Both the position numbers and the translations under genes were made by a program. 9,153 bases of DNA, from positions 1 through 9,153 of the forward strand of contig SFJG01000083.1 of assembly GCA_004555955.1 (NCBI GenBank), read 5' to 3'. Each line of letters begins with the position of its first letter. Positions within the stretch are counted from its first letter, which is position 1. This stretch comes from Bacteroidales bacterium (GTDB lineage: Bacteria > Bacteroidota > Bacteroidia > Bacteroidales > Muribaculaceae). The notes beneath the pieces were generated by a model. The model saw only the letters and a list, made by a program, of their open reading frames with translations. It ran no database searches and was not told the DNA's origin. Positions 1 to 5,120 of the stretch are shown here, piece by piece.

Positions 1-12
1 GTTACCTAAGTC

Positions 13-105
13 TCGTATCCTTGGCCGCTTTTGATCACTTGCTTTCAGTCACATACAGTAGTATGCTCCTTTCAGCAAGTAATCAAAATCGACTCAAGGT
101 TACGA
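13..105. repeat. Long imperfect inverted repeat (nested hairpin) upstream of manC
   Basis: Two arms face each other around a centre at about 58/59. The inner stem is CATAC (52-56) and GTATG (61-65) around the loop AGTA. Two symmetric 8-nt unpaired stretches (44-51 and 66-73) follow. Then come 15-nt arms TTTTGATCACTTGCT (29-43) and AGCAAGTAATCAAAA (74-88), complementary at 14 of 15 positions. Beyond a weakly matched 5/6-nt stretch, complementarity resumes between 13-23 and 95-105 at 10 of 11 positions. No T-tract follows the right arm, so a simple intrinsic terminator on the plus strand is unlikely. It could be a structured RNA, a protein-binding palindrome, or two inverted copies of a short dispersed element. 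The function is unknown, and the left arm may extend beyond the window. Confidence 0.6.
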
Positions 106-156
106 CCTCTACGACCCCAAAAATTTAAGGAACGCGCTCTAAATAGGTTTAAATAG

Positions 157-187
157 TTGTATTTAATTAATTAATGTATTAACTTAG
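157..187 (+). promoter_or_regulatory. Candidate Bacteroidota promoter for manC
   Basis: TTG at 157-159 could serve as the -33 element and TAACTTAG at 180-187 as the -7 element. The spacer is 20 nt, which fits the known Bacteroidota sigma-ABfr promoter layout. The -7 element has one mismatch to TAnnTTTG. The surroundings are very AT-rich and the gene start at 226 lies about 40 nt downstream. This is a pattern match only. Confidence 0.35.
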
Positions 188-225
188 CACAGTAAAAATA
201 AACGAAATGAATTAATTCTAACGAT

Positions 226-1305
226 ATGGAAAACAGATATTGTGTAATTATGTGTGGCGGTGTAGGAAGCCGTTTCTGGCCGTTCAGTAAGACCGCAGTG
301 CCTAAGCAGTTTCTTGATTTTTTCGGCACGGGACGTACGTTGCTTCAGATGACCTACGACCGCATCAGTTCAATAATACCCGCACGTAACATATTGGCAT
401 TGACCAACGAACGCTATGCTCCGCTGGTAAAACAGCAGTTGCCCGACCTCGACGACGAGCAAATCTTGCTTGAGCCGGACCGCCGCAATACGGCGCCCTG
501 CATTGCGTGGTCGGCATACCACATTCGCGCGTTCAACCCCGATGCGCTCATTCTTGTCACTCCGTCGGACCATCTGATTCTCAAAGACGAAGAGTTTCGC
601 AACAGCGTTGTGCGAGGCTTCGAGTTCGTTCGCGACAATCGCAGCGCTCTGCTGACGATGGGCATTAAGCCGAACCGCCCCGAAACGGGCTACGGCTATA
701 TACAGGTCGGCGGTAAGTCGCTTGACTCGATTGCTCCGGTCAAGACGTTTACCGAGAAACCCAACATCGAGTTGGCTAAGGTGTTCCTCGAAAGTGGCGA
801 ATTTGTGTGGAATGCAGGCATCTTTATGTGGTCGGCAAACGCTATCATCGATGCTTTTCACGAATGTGCTCCCGACATTTCGATGCGCTTCGACAAGGGT
901 TTGGGCAAGTTCGGTACCGACAAAGAAACGGAATTTATCAAGCGAGAATTTCCGGCGTGTCCCAACATTTCGGTCGACTTTGCCGTGATGGAAAAATATA
1001 AAGACGTGCACGTCCAGTGCGTCGACATCGGTTGGAGCGACCTCGGCTCGTGGGGCGCGTTCTACGAAAAGTCGCCCAAAACCGAGAACGGCAACGTGTT
1101 CCGCAACTGTAAAACCGTTATCAACGATTGTCAGAACAATATTTTTGCCGCAAAGAAGGAAAAATTGATAGTTGCTTCGGGTTTGAAAGACTACATTGTG
1201 GCAGACAACGACGATATTTTGCTCATTTGTCCGCTCTCGGAGGAGCAAAAAATCAAGCAATACGTCAACGAAGTGAAAGCCAATTTCGGCGACAAATATT
1301 TGTAG
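226..1305 (+). CDS. manC: Mannose-1-phosphate guanylyltransferase (GDP-mannose pyrophosphorylase)
   Basis: This enzyme makes GDP-mannose from mannose-1-phosphate and GTP in the cytoplasm. GDP-mannose feeds GDP-fucose and mannose-containing capsule, O-antigen and glycoprotein glycans. The 359-residue protein carries the full nucleotidyltransferase signature set. It has GGVGSRFWP (11-19) with the conserved PKQF lysine K27, EPDRRNTAP (83-91), TPSDH (112-116), PETGYGYIQ (152-160), FTEKP (175-179), FVWNAGIF (193-200), SVDFAVMEK (249-257) and GWSDLGSW (269-276). It lacks the C-terminal cupin phosphomannose isomerase domain of the ~480-residue bifunctional ManC/AlgA enzymes, so it is the short monofunctional form. 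The ATG at 226 places the first beta strand and glycine loop at the expected distance from the N-terminus. There is no Shine-Dalgarno; the leader is A-rich, as usual in Bacteroidota. It stands alone, convergent with rpiB, not inside a visible polysaccharide cluster. Confidence 0.95.
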   Translation: MENRYCVIMCGGVGSRFWPFSKTAVPKQFLDFFGTGRTLLQMTYDRISSIIPARNILALTNERYAPLVKQQLPDLDDEQILLEPDRRNTAPCIAWSAYHIRAFNPDALILVTPSDHLILKDEEFRNSVVRGFEFVRDNRSALLTMGIKPNRPETGYGYIQVGGKSLDSIAPVKTFTEKPNIELAKVFLESGEFVWNAGIFMWSANAIIDAFHECAPDISMRFDKGLGKFGTDKETEFIKREFPACPNISVDFAVMEKYKDVHVQCVDIGWSDLGSWGAFYEKSPKTENGNVFRNCKTVINDCQNNIFAAKKEKLIVASGLKDYIVADNDDILLICPLSEEQKIKQYVNEVKANFGDKYL

Positions 1306-1339
1306 AAAAGTCTTATAATCAACGAGATAAATAGCAAAC

Positions 1340-1420
1340 GTAGGGTCGCGCCTTGGTGCGACCGGGATGACGTGGTGAAGATTCCATTGCCCGGTAGGTC
1401 GCAGCAAGCCGCGACCCTAC
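1340..1420. repeat. Inverted pair of REP-like palindromic units
   Basis: Two 24-nt arms, 1340-1363 and 1397-1420, are complementary at 22 of 24 positions and enclose a 33-nt spacer. Each arm is also a small hairpin on its own: GGTCGC and GCGACC around an 8-nt loop, at 1344-1363 and 1397-1416. The arms can therefore fold as one long stem or as two separate hairpins, the arrangement seen in paired REP/BIME elements. A further ACCGGG/CCCGGT match (1361-1366 with 1390-1395) offers an alternative register. It lies between the 3' ends of two convergent genes, the usual site for such elements. There is no T-tract next to it, so termination is not obvious. Assignment to a named repeat family is not possible here. 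Confidence 0.75.
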
Positions 1421-1430
1421 AATTGCCTAA

Positions 1431-1445
1431 TTATCAATATGATAA
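1431..1445. repeat. Small perfect hairpin
   Basis: TTATC (1431-1435) and GATAA (1441-1445) pair around the loop AATAT. It sits directly between the REP-like pair and the tandem repeat and overlaps the first bases of the latter. It may be incidental. Confidence 0.35.
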
Positions 1446-1525
1446 CCGCGCGGTGGCGCCGCCTAACCGTATCACAGATGCCTCCTAACCGCGCGATAGC
1501 GCCGCATAACCGCATCGTCAGATGC
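1443..1525. repeat. Two tandem copies of a ~43-bp structured repeat
   Basis: Copy 1 runs from 1443 to 1481 and copy 2 from 1486 to 1525, with a period of 43. The word TAACCG recurs four times at 1443, 1464, 1486 and 1507, so each copy is itself built from two half-units of about 21-22 bp. Each copy contains the same two mini-hairpins. One is GCGC-N4-GCGC, with loop GGTG in copy 1 and GATA in copy 2. The other is GTATC-ACA-GATGC in copy 1 and GCATC-GTCA-GATGC in copy 2. Differences fall in the loops or keep pairing through a G-T wobble, which suggests the structure matters. Function is unknown. The unit may act as a transcript 3'-end structure for the convergent manC and rpiB genes, or be a dispersed repeat. 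Confidence 0.65.
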
Positions 1526-1557
1526 AGATTAATCGGGCGGCGACTAAAAAGAATTTT

Positions 1558-2010
1558 CTATTTTACGGGGATTTTGTCGATGCGCTTTTGATGGCGGCCG
1601 CCTTCGAAAGGCGTCGAAAGGAATGTTTTGACGATTTCGATAGCCTCGTCGTTGCTGATAAAGCGCCCCGGCATAGAGAGCACGTTTGCGTTATTGTGCT
1701 GACGTGCAAGGCTTGCTATTTCGGGAATCCAGCAAAGCGCGGCGCGGATGCCTTGGTGCTTGTTGAGTGTGATGGTGATGCCTTGGCCGCTGCCGCAGAT
1801 GGCAATGCCCGGGTAGCATTCGCCGCTTTCCACCGCCAATGCGCAGGGGTGAGCGAAGTCGGGATAGTCGCAACTGTCGGTCGAGTAGGTGCCAAAGTCT
1901 TTATAGTCAATGCCTTCCGCTTTGAGGTAAGCGATAACTGCTTGTTTTGTTTCGAATCCGGCATGGTCGGAGCAGAGCGCCACCGGTTTTGTCTTGTCGA
2001 TGATTGTCAT
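1558..2010 (-). CDS. rpiB: Ribose-5-phosphate isomerase B
   Basis: This enzyme interconverts ribose-5-phosphate and ribulose-5-phosphate in the non-oxidative pentose phosphate pathway, in the cytoplasm. The 150-residue length is normal for the RpiB/LacA/LacB family. Visible family motifs are SDHAGF (14-19), YPDFA (49-53), the active-site segment CGSGQG (72-77) with candidate catalytic base Cys72, NKHQGIRAALCW (83-94), and HNNANVL (105-111) with His105 matching the conserved active-site histidine. Arg116 in PGRF is a likely phosphate contact. The CGSG form rather than CGTG is, from general knowledge, typical of Bacteroidota RpiB. The ATG at 2010 leaves a short N-terminus before the first strand and lies just downstream of a good promoter match. 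The gene is co-directional with the upstream ABC gene but 97 nt away, so it is probably its own unit. Confidence 0.93.
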   Translation of the reverse strand: MTIIDKTKPVALCSDHAGFETKQAVIAYLKAEGIDYKDFGTYSTDSCDYPDFAHPCALAVESGECYPGIAICGSGQGITITLNKHQGIRAALCWIPEIASLARQHNNANVLSMPGRFISNDEAIEIVKTFLSTPFEGGRHQKRIDKIPVK

Positions 2011-2031
2011 ATTATTTGGATTTTTTATTTA

Positions 2032-2062
2032 CAAAATTAAGGGGTATAGTTTGTTCTTGCAA
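2032..2062 (-). promoter_or_regulatory. Bacteroidota-type promoter for rpiB
   Basis: On the minus strand, TAATTTTG (2039 to 2032) matches the -7 consensus TAnnTTTG exactly. TTG (2062 to 2060) lies 20 nt upstream as the -33 element. The predicted start is about 15-20 nt before the rpiB ATG, giving a short leader with no Shine-Dalgarno. Just upstream (2074-2081) the same strand has a run of eight T downstream of the ABC gene's stop, but I see no convincing stem before it. Confidence 0.6.
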
Positions 2063-2107
2063 GTCCTGTTTTTAAAAAAAATCTCGATTACGCGGGTAGT
2101 GCGCTTT

Positions 2108-3538
2108 TTAACCTTTGATTTTCTCGATTCTTTTTGTTTTGGTGACGAGCGAAGGAATTTCGCTTTCGTAGTGCGTAACGTAGACGAGCGTGGCGTCGGT
2201 GCGTGCCGTGACGGCTTCGATGGCGGTGCGTGCGAGACGTTTAGTCGGCGCATCGAGTCCGTGGAGCGGCTCGTCGAGTATCAGCATTTCCGGCTGCTTG
2301 ATGAGCGTACGGATGAGCAGAACGAGGCGTTGTTCGCCGGCTGATAGAGTGGTGAAACGTCGCTCGGCGAGGTGTGCGATGCCGAAAGCGTCGAGCCAAC
2401 GGGCGGCGATTTCTATGTTATGTGCGGGTTCGTTGCCGAACATTCCCACTGTGTCGCGGAGTCCGGCGGCGACGACAGCCTTCACGTTGCGCGCTTCGCG
2501 GAAGTAGAGGTGTATTTCCGGCGAGAGGAAGCCGATGCGGCGCTTGATGTCCCAGATGCTTTCGCCGGAGCCGCGTCGGCGGTCGAAGATGGTGATGTCG
2601 TTGCAGTACGACTGCGGATTGTCGGCGCAGACGAGGCTCAACAGCGTACTTTTTCCCGACCCGTTAGGGCCGAGCAGCGCCCAGCGTTCGCCGTGACGGA
2701 CTGTCCAGTCGACGTGGTCGAGGATGACGGTTTTGCCGTAGCACACACGGCAGTCGTTCAGCGAAAAAGCTATGTCGAAGTTGGCGGTAGGGCGTTCGCC
2801 GACAGGGATTTCTCCGAGAGTTCGGGTGGCAAAGAGCTTGCCGACGGCTGTGCGAGCGGCGTCGACGCCTGTCGATTTGACGTCGATTGTCGGCAGAATG
2901 CGGCATTGCGACATCGGGATGACGAAGTCGACGAATTCGGGCAGGTCGTCGGGGTTGCAAAGGAGCAGTACGATGGCGGTTCCGTCTGCCGACAAGCGTT
3001 GGAGAAGGTCGTTGAGCAGTTGGCGCGAACCGGCGTCGAGCCCGATGTACGGATTGTCGAGAAAGAGTACGTTCGGCGTTTCCGACAGGGCATTGGCGAT
3101 GAGAAATTTCCGGAGTTCGCCGCTCGACAAGCTGTTGAGCGACTTGCTTTCTATGTCGTTGAGGTTGAGATGGTTGCATATTGTGCGCCACGTGTCGCGA
3201 CCGGCTTTGCCTTCGATAAGACTCCCGACGGTTGGCATATCGTCGTTCATCGTTGCTTCGAAGCGTTGTTGGTAGTAGGTGTCGCGGCAGCCGCTAAGAG
3301 TATGTATGTCGGTAAACTCCAGCACCTTGATGCTTAGGTTTTTGCGGTCGCCGACTATCTTGTTCAATCCGAAGTTCCACCCGCGGGCGAGGATGTTGGC
3401 GAGCGACGTTTTGCCGGCGCCGTTTGGGCCGATGATGGCGTGCATTCGGCCGGCAGCGATTTTCACGCCGTGAGGATTGTCGAGCGCTATGCCCGGATAC
3501 TGTAGCCGTGGGCTGACCGCTTCAAAAATGTAATCCAT
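2108..3538 (-). CDS. Tandem ABC ATPase (ModF/PhrA-like double ABC protein)
   Basis: A 476-residue soluble protein with two ABC nucleotide-binding domains and no membrane segments. Domain 1 has Walker A GPNGAGKT (37-44), signature LSSGE (137-141) and Walker B ending LDNP (160-163). The usual catalytic glutamate is Asn162, and the expected switch histidine position reads CNP (194-196). Domain 2 is intact: Walker A GPNGSGKS (290-297), signature LSAGE (398-402), LDEP (421-424) with Glu423, and switch His456. The two-domain layout resembles the group annotated as ModF or photorepair protein PhrA, whose real role is poorly defined. No permease or binding-protein gene is nearby, so calling it a transporter would be unsupported. 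Domain 1 probably binds but hydrolyses ATP poorly. It is divergent from xth, and the ATG at 3538 follows a strong -7 element. It could also be a non-transport ABC protein acting on nucleic acid or ribosomes. Confidence 0.85.
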   Translation of the reverse strand: MDYIFEAVSPRLQYPGIALDNPHGVKIAAGRMHAIIGPNGAGKTSLANILARGWNFGLNKIVGDRKNLSIKVLEFTDIHTLSGCRDTYYQQRFEATMNDDMPTVGSLIEGKAGRDTWRTICNHLNLNDIESKSLNSLSSGELRKFLIANALSETPNVLFLDNPYIGLDAGSRQLLNDLLQRLSADGTAIVLLLCNPDDLPEFVDFVIPMSQCRILPTIDVKSTGVDAARTAVGKLFATRTLGEIPVGERPTANFDIAFSLNDCRVCYGKTVILDHVDWTVRHGERWALLGPNGSGKSTLLSLVCADNPQSYCNDITIFDRRRGSGESIWDIKRRIGFLSPEIHLYFREARNVKAVVAAGLRDTVGMFGNEPAHNIEIAARWLDAFGIAHLAERRFTTLSAGEQRLVLLIRTLIKQPEMLILDEPLHGLDAPTKRLARTAIEAVTARTDATLVYVTHYESEIPSLVTKTKRIEKIKG

Positions 3539-3575
3539 ATATATATAAATCTCTATAAATCTTTCAATTTGGCTG

Positions 3576-3583
3576 CAAAATTA
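3576..3583 (-). promoter_or_regulatory. -7 promoter element for the tandem ABC gene
   Basis: TAATTTTG on the minus strand (3583 to 3576) matches TAnnTTTG exactly. No good TTG is found at the -33 position, which would fall over the xth -7 element. The ABC start codon is 37 nt downstream, giving a leader of about 30 nt that is rich in A and T. Confidence 0.5.
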
Positions 3584-3605
3584 CGCATATCAGAAGAAAA
3601 ATCAT

Positions 3606-3613
3606 TACTTTTG
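3606..3613 (+). promoter_or_regulatory. -7 promoter element for xth; decides its start
   Basis: TACTTTTG matches TAnnTTTG exactly. Transcription would begin near 3618-3620, leaving a leader of only about 11-13 nt before the ATG at 3631. This rules out the in-frame GTG at 3613, which would lie inside the promoter. The -33 region overlaps the -7 element of the divergent ABC gene and has no clear TTTG. Confidence 0.5.
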
Positions 3614-3630
3614 TGAAAAAAAGAATACTT

Positions 3631-4389
3631 ATGAAGTTTATATCATGGAATGTTAACGGGTTGCGTGCTTGCGTCGGTAAGGGTTTTGCCGAGGCGTTTG
3701 CCTCGCTCGATGCCGATTTCTTTTGTCTTCAAGAGACTAAGATGCAGCACGGTCAGCTCGATTTGCAATTCGACGGCTATGAGTCGTATTGGAACTATGC
3801 CGACAAGAAGGGCTACAGCGGCACGGCGATTTATGCGCGTCGCAAACCGTTGTCGGTGTCGTACGGTTTGGGCATCGATGAGCACGACAAAGAGGGTCGA
3901 GTTGTGACGCTTGAGTACGACAATTTCTTTATTGTGACGGTCTATACGCCCAACTCGCAGGACGAACTTCGTCGCCTCGACTATCGAATGACTTGGGAGG
4001 ACGCTTTTCGCGATTATTTGTGCCGATTGGATGCGCAAAAGCCTGTTGTGGTTTGCGGTGATATGAACGTGGCTCACAAGGAGATAGACCTTAAAAACCC
4101 TAAGTCGAATCGTCGTAATCCGGGATTCACCGACGAGGAACGCGAAAAATTCGGCACGTTGCTCGATGCCGGCTTTACCGACACGTTTCGTCACTTTTAT
4201 CCCGACCGCGAGGGTATCTATTCGTGGTGGTCGTATCGCTTCCAGGCGCGTGCCAAGAATGCCGGCTGGCGCATCGACTACTTCCTGACGTCGAAGCGTC
4301 TCGACGACAAGCTCGTCAGCGCCGACATCCATACTGAGATTTTTGGCTCCGACCATTGCCCGGTCGAAGTGGTGATTGATTTGGATTAA
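3631..4389 (+). CDS. xth: Exodeoxyribonuclease III (AP endonuclease, ExoIII family)
   Basis: This is a Mg-dependent DNA repair nuclease of base excision repair. It cuts 5' to abasic sites and trims damaged 3' ends. The 252-residue protein spans the whole endonuclease/exonuclease/phosphatase fold. Visible catalytic residues are Asn7 in SWNVNGLRA (5-13), Glu35 in LQETK (33-37), Tyr105 in VYTPNS, Asp144 and Asn146 in GDMNVAH (143-149), and the terminal GSDHCPV with the Asp/His pair at about 242-243. YSWWSYR and GWRIDY, typical of the bacterial ExoIII/ExoA group, are also present. The ATG at 3631 is chosen because family members start at MKFISWNVNG and the upstream GTG (3613) sits within the promoter. 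It is the first gene of a two-gene unit: the next ATG lies 13 nt after its stop. Length is as expected and nothing is missing. Confidence 0.94.
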   Translation: MKFISWNVNGLRACVGKGFAEAFASLDADFFCLQETKMQHGQLDLQFDGYESYWNYADKKGYSGTAIYARRKPLSVSYGLGIDEHDKEGRVVTLEYDNFFIVTVYTPNSQDELRRLDYRMTWEDAFRDYLCRLDAQKPVVVCGDMNVAHKEIDLKNPKSNRRNPGFTDEEREKFGTLLDAGFTDTFRHFYPDREGIYSWWSYRFQARAKNAGWRIDYFLTSKRLDDKLVSADIHTEIFGSDHCPVEVVIDLD

Positions 4390-4402
4390 AATAGTGTTAA
4401 AA

Positions 4403-4867
4403 ATGTTCGAAGACAGAATCGAAAAAGCTGTGGCTTTGTTTAAGTCGGGCTACAATTGCTCGCAGTCGGTTGTCGCGGCTTTTGCCGACCTATATGGCAT
4501 CGACGAGGTAACGGCATTGCGTATGTCGGCGTCGTTTGGCGGTGGCATAGGGCGGATGCGCCAGACCTGTGGTGCGGCGTGCGGTATGTTTCTCCTCGCC
4601 GGTCTCGAAACGGGTAGCGTCGATGCCGGCGATCGCGAAGCTAAGGCACATAATTATGCTGTGGTTCAGCAACTTGCCGCCGAGTTTAAGCAGGAAAACG
4701 GCTCGCTGATTTGTGGCGAACTCCTCGGCTTGGCACCAAAAGCTGAAACGCCGCCAACTCCCGAAGCGCGCACGGCTGAATACTACAAAAAGCGTCCCTG
4801 CTCGAAGATGGTCGAAACCGCTGCTACTATTTTCGCTCGGTTTTTGGAGTCGAAAATTGAGAAATAA
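4403..4867 (+). CDS. C_GCAxxG_C_C family putative redox protein
   Basis: A 154-residue protein of the family named for its cysteine pattern (C_GCAxxG_C_C). No reaction is firmly known for it; a redox or metal-binding role has been suggested because its cysteines are invariant. Here they are Cys19 (GYNCSQSV), Cys56 in the CGAACG core (56-61), Cys104 (LICGELLG) and Cys133 (RPCSKMVE). A fifth, Cys60, lies inside the core motif. A glycine-rich GGGIGRM segment (46-52) precedes the core. There is no signal peptide or membrane segment, so it is probably cytoplasmic. The ATG at 4403 gives the normal family start; an in-frame TTG at 4376 would overlap xth and adds unsupported residues. It lies 13 nt behind xth and shares its transcript, ending at tandem stops TAA TAG and then a hairpin terminator. 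Confidence 0.85.
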   Translation: MFEDRIEKAVALFKSGYNCSQSVVAAFADLYGIDEVTALRMSASFGGGIGRMRQTCGAACGMFLLAGLETGSVDAGDREAKAHNYAVVQQLAAEFKQENGSLICGELLGLAPKAETPPTPEARTAEYYKKRPCSKMVETAATIFARFLESKIEK

Positions 4868-4879
4868 TAGATAATAGTT

Positions 4880-4930
4880 CGGCGATGCGGTCGTTCCTTC
4901 GTCGGTGCGTCCGCACGCCGATTGCTTTTT
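4880..4930 (+). terminator. Intrinsic terminator of the xth operon
   Basis: CGGCGATGCGG (4880-4890) pairs with CCGCACGCCG (4911-4920): 10 G+C-rich pairs with one bulged A, around a 20-nt loop. A run of five T follows at 4926-4930 after the short spacer ATTGC. It lies just behind the stop of the second operon gene, where a terminator is expected. The long loop and short T-run make it less than ideal. Confidence 0.6.
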
Positions 4931-5034
4931 GCTCTATGGAATGCACCTAAACGTATATAAAAATCGAATAGATATTATCGCGGGTTTTTACAAAGTTTAA
5001 TATTTATATATTATATTTTTAGAAAAATTATTTC

Positions 5035-5042
5035 TATCTTTG
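5035..5042 (+). promoter_or_regulatory. -7 promoter element for the secreted peptidase gene
   Basis: TATCTTTG matches TAnnTTTG exactly and lies in a very AT-rich stretch (about 4985-5034) that could act as an upstream element. No clear TTTG stands at -33. The predicted leader is about 70 nt. It contains a loose direct repeat, TACGTAAAGTACC near 5049 and TACGTTAAATCC near 5070, of unknown meaning. Confidence 0.5.
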
Positions 5043-5120
5043 CCAAACTACGTAAAGTACCAACAAAATACGTTAAATCCTTAAATATTTGATACAAATA
5101 ACCTACAAAACTGTTATAAG

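Larger units (their letters stand above)
1..225. other. Non-coding region upstream of manC
   Basis: It holds the imperfect inverted repeat (13-105) followed by about 100 nt of AT-rich DNA with the putative manC promoter. One frame is open from the window edge to a TAA at 126-128 (41 codons), but it runs through the palindrome and its peptide resembles nothing I recognise. I do not call a gene here. Confidence 0.5.
1306..1557. other. Convergent intergenic region filled with structured repeats
   Basis: This is the gap between the 3' ends of manC (+) and rpiB (-). It holds the REP-like pair, a small hairpin and the tandem 43-bp repeat, described separately. I see no credible coding sequence. 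No classical hairpin-plus-T-tract terminator is visible for either gene, so the structured repeats are the best candidates for 3'-end formation or protection of both transcripts. Confidence 0.6.

Noticed and set aside
1..128. Possible C-terminal tail of an upstream gene on the plus strand, ending at TAA 126-128
   Set aside because: The 41-codon stretch passes through the inverted repeat and its peptide has no recognisable character. Another frame also stops at 32-34, so it cannot be told from chance.
370..1407. Long open frame antisense to manC (345 codons)
   Set aside because: It mirrors the manC coding frame, runs into the REP-like repeat and shows no recognisable domain. The plus strand has every motif of the guanylyltransferase.
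1340..1525. CRISPR array
   Set aside because: There are repeated units, but only two copies per family, they are palindromic and directly abutting, and there are no unique spacers of constant length or cas genes.
1522..2040. Plus-strand open frame over rpiB (172 codons)
   Set aside because: It is antisense to a complete RpiB with all active-site motifs, and it starts inside the tandem repeat with no promoter.
2372..3337. Long open frame antisense to the double-ABC gene (321 codons)
   Set aside because: It is a by-product of G+C-rich third positions in the real gene. The sequence is low-complexity in Ala, Asp and Val and matches no family I know.
3613..3630. GTG start for xth six codons upstream of the chosen ATG
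   Set aside because: It lies inside the TACTTTTG promoter element and upstream of the predicted transcript start. The family begins at MKFISWNVNG.
4376..4402. TTG start for the C_GCAxxG_C_C protein overlapping the end of xth
   Set aside because: The nine added residues have no family counterpart, and a good ATG stands at 4403 with an A-rich leader.
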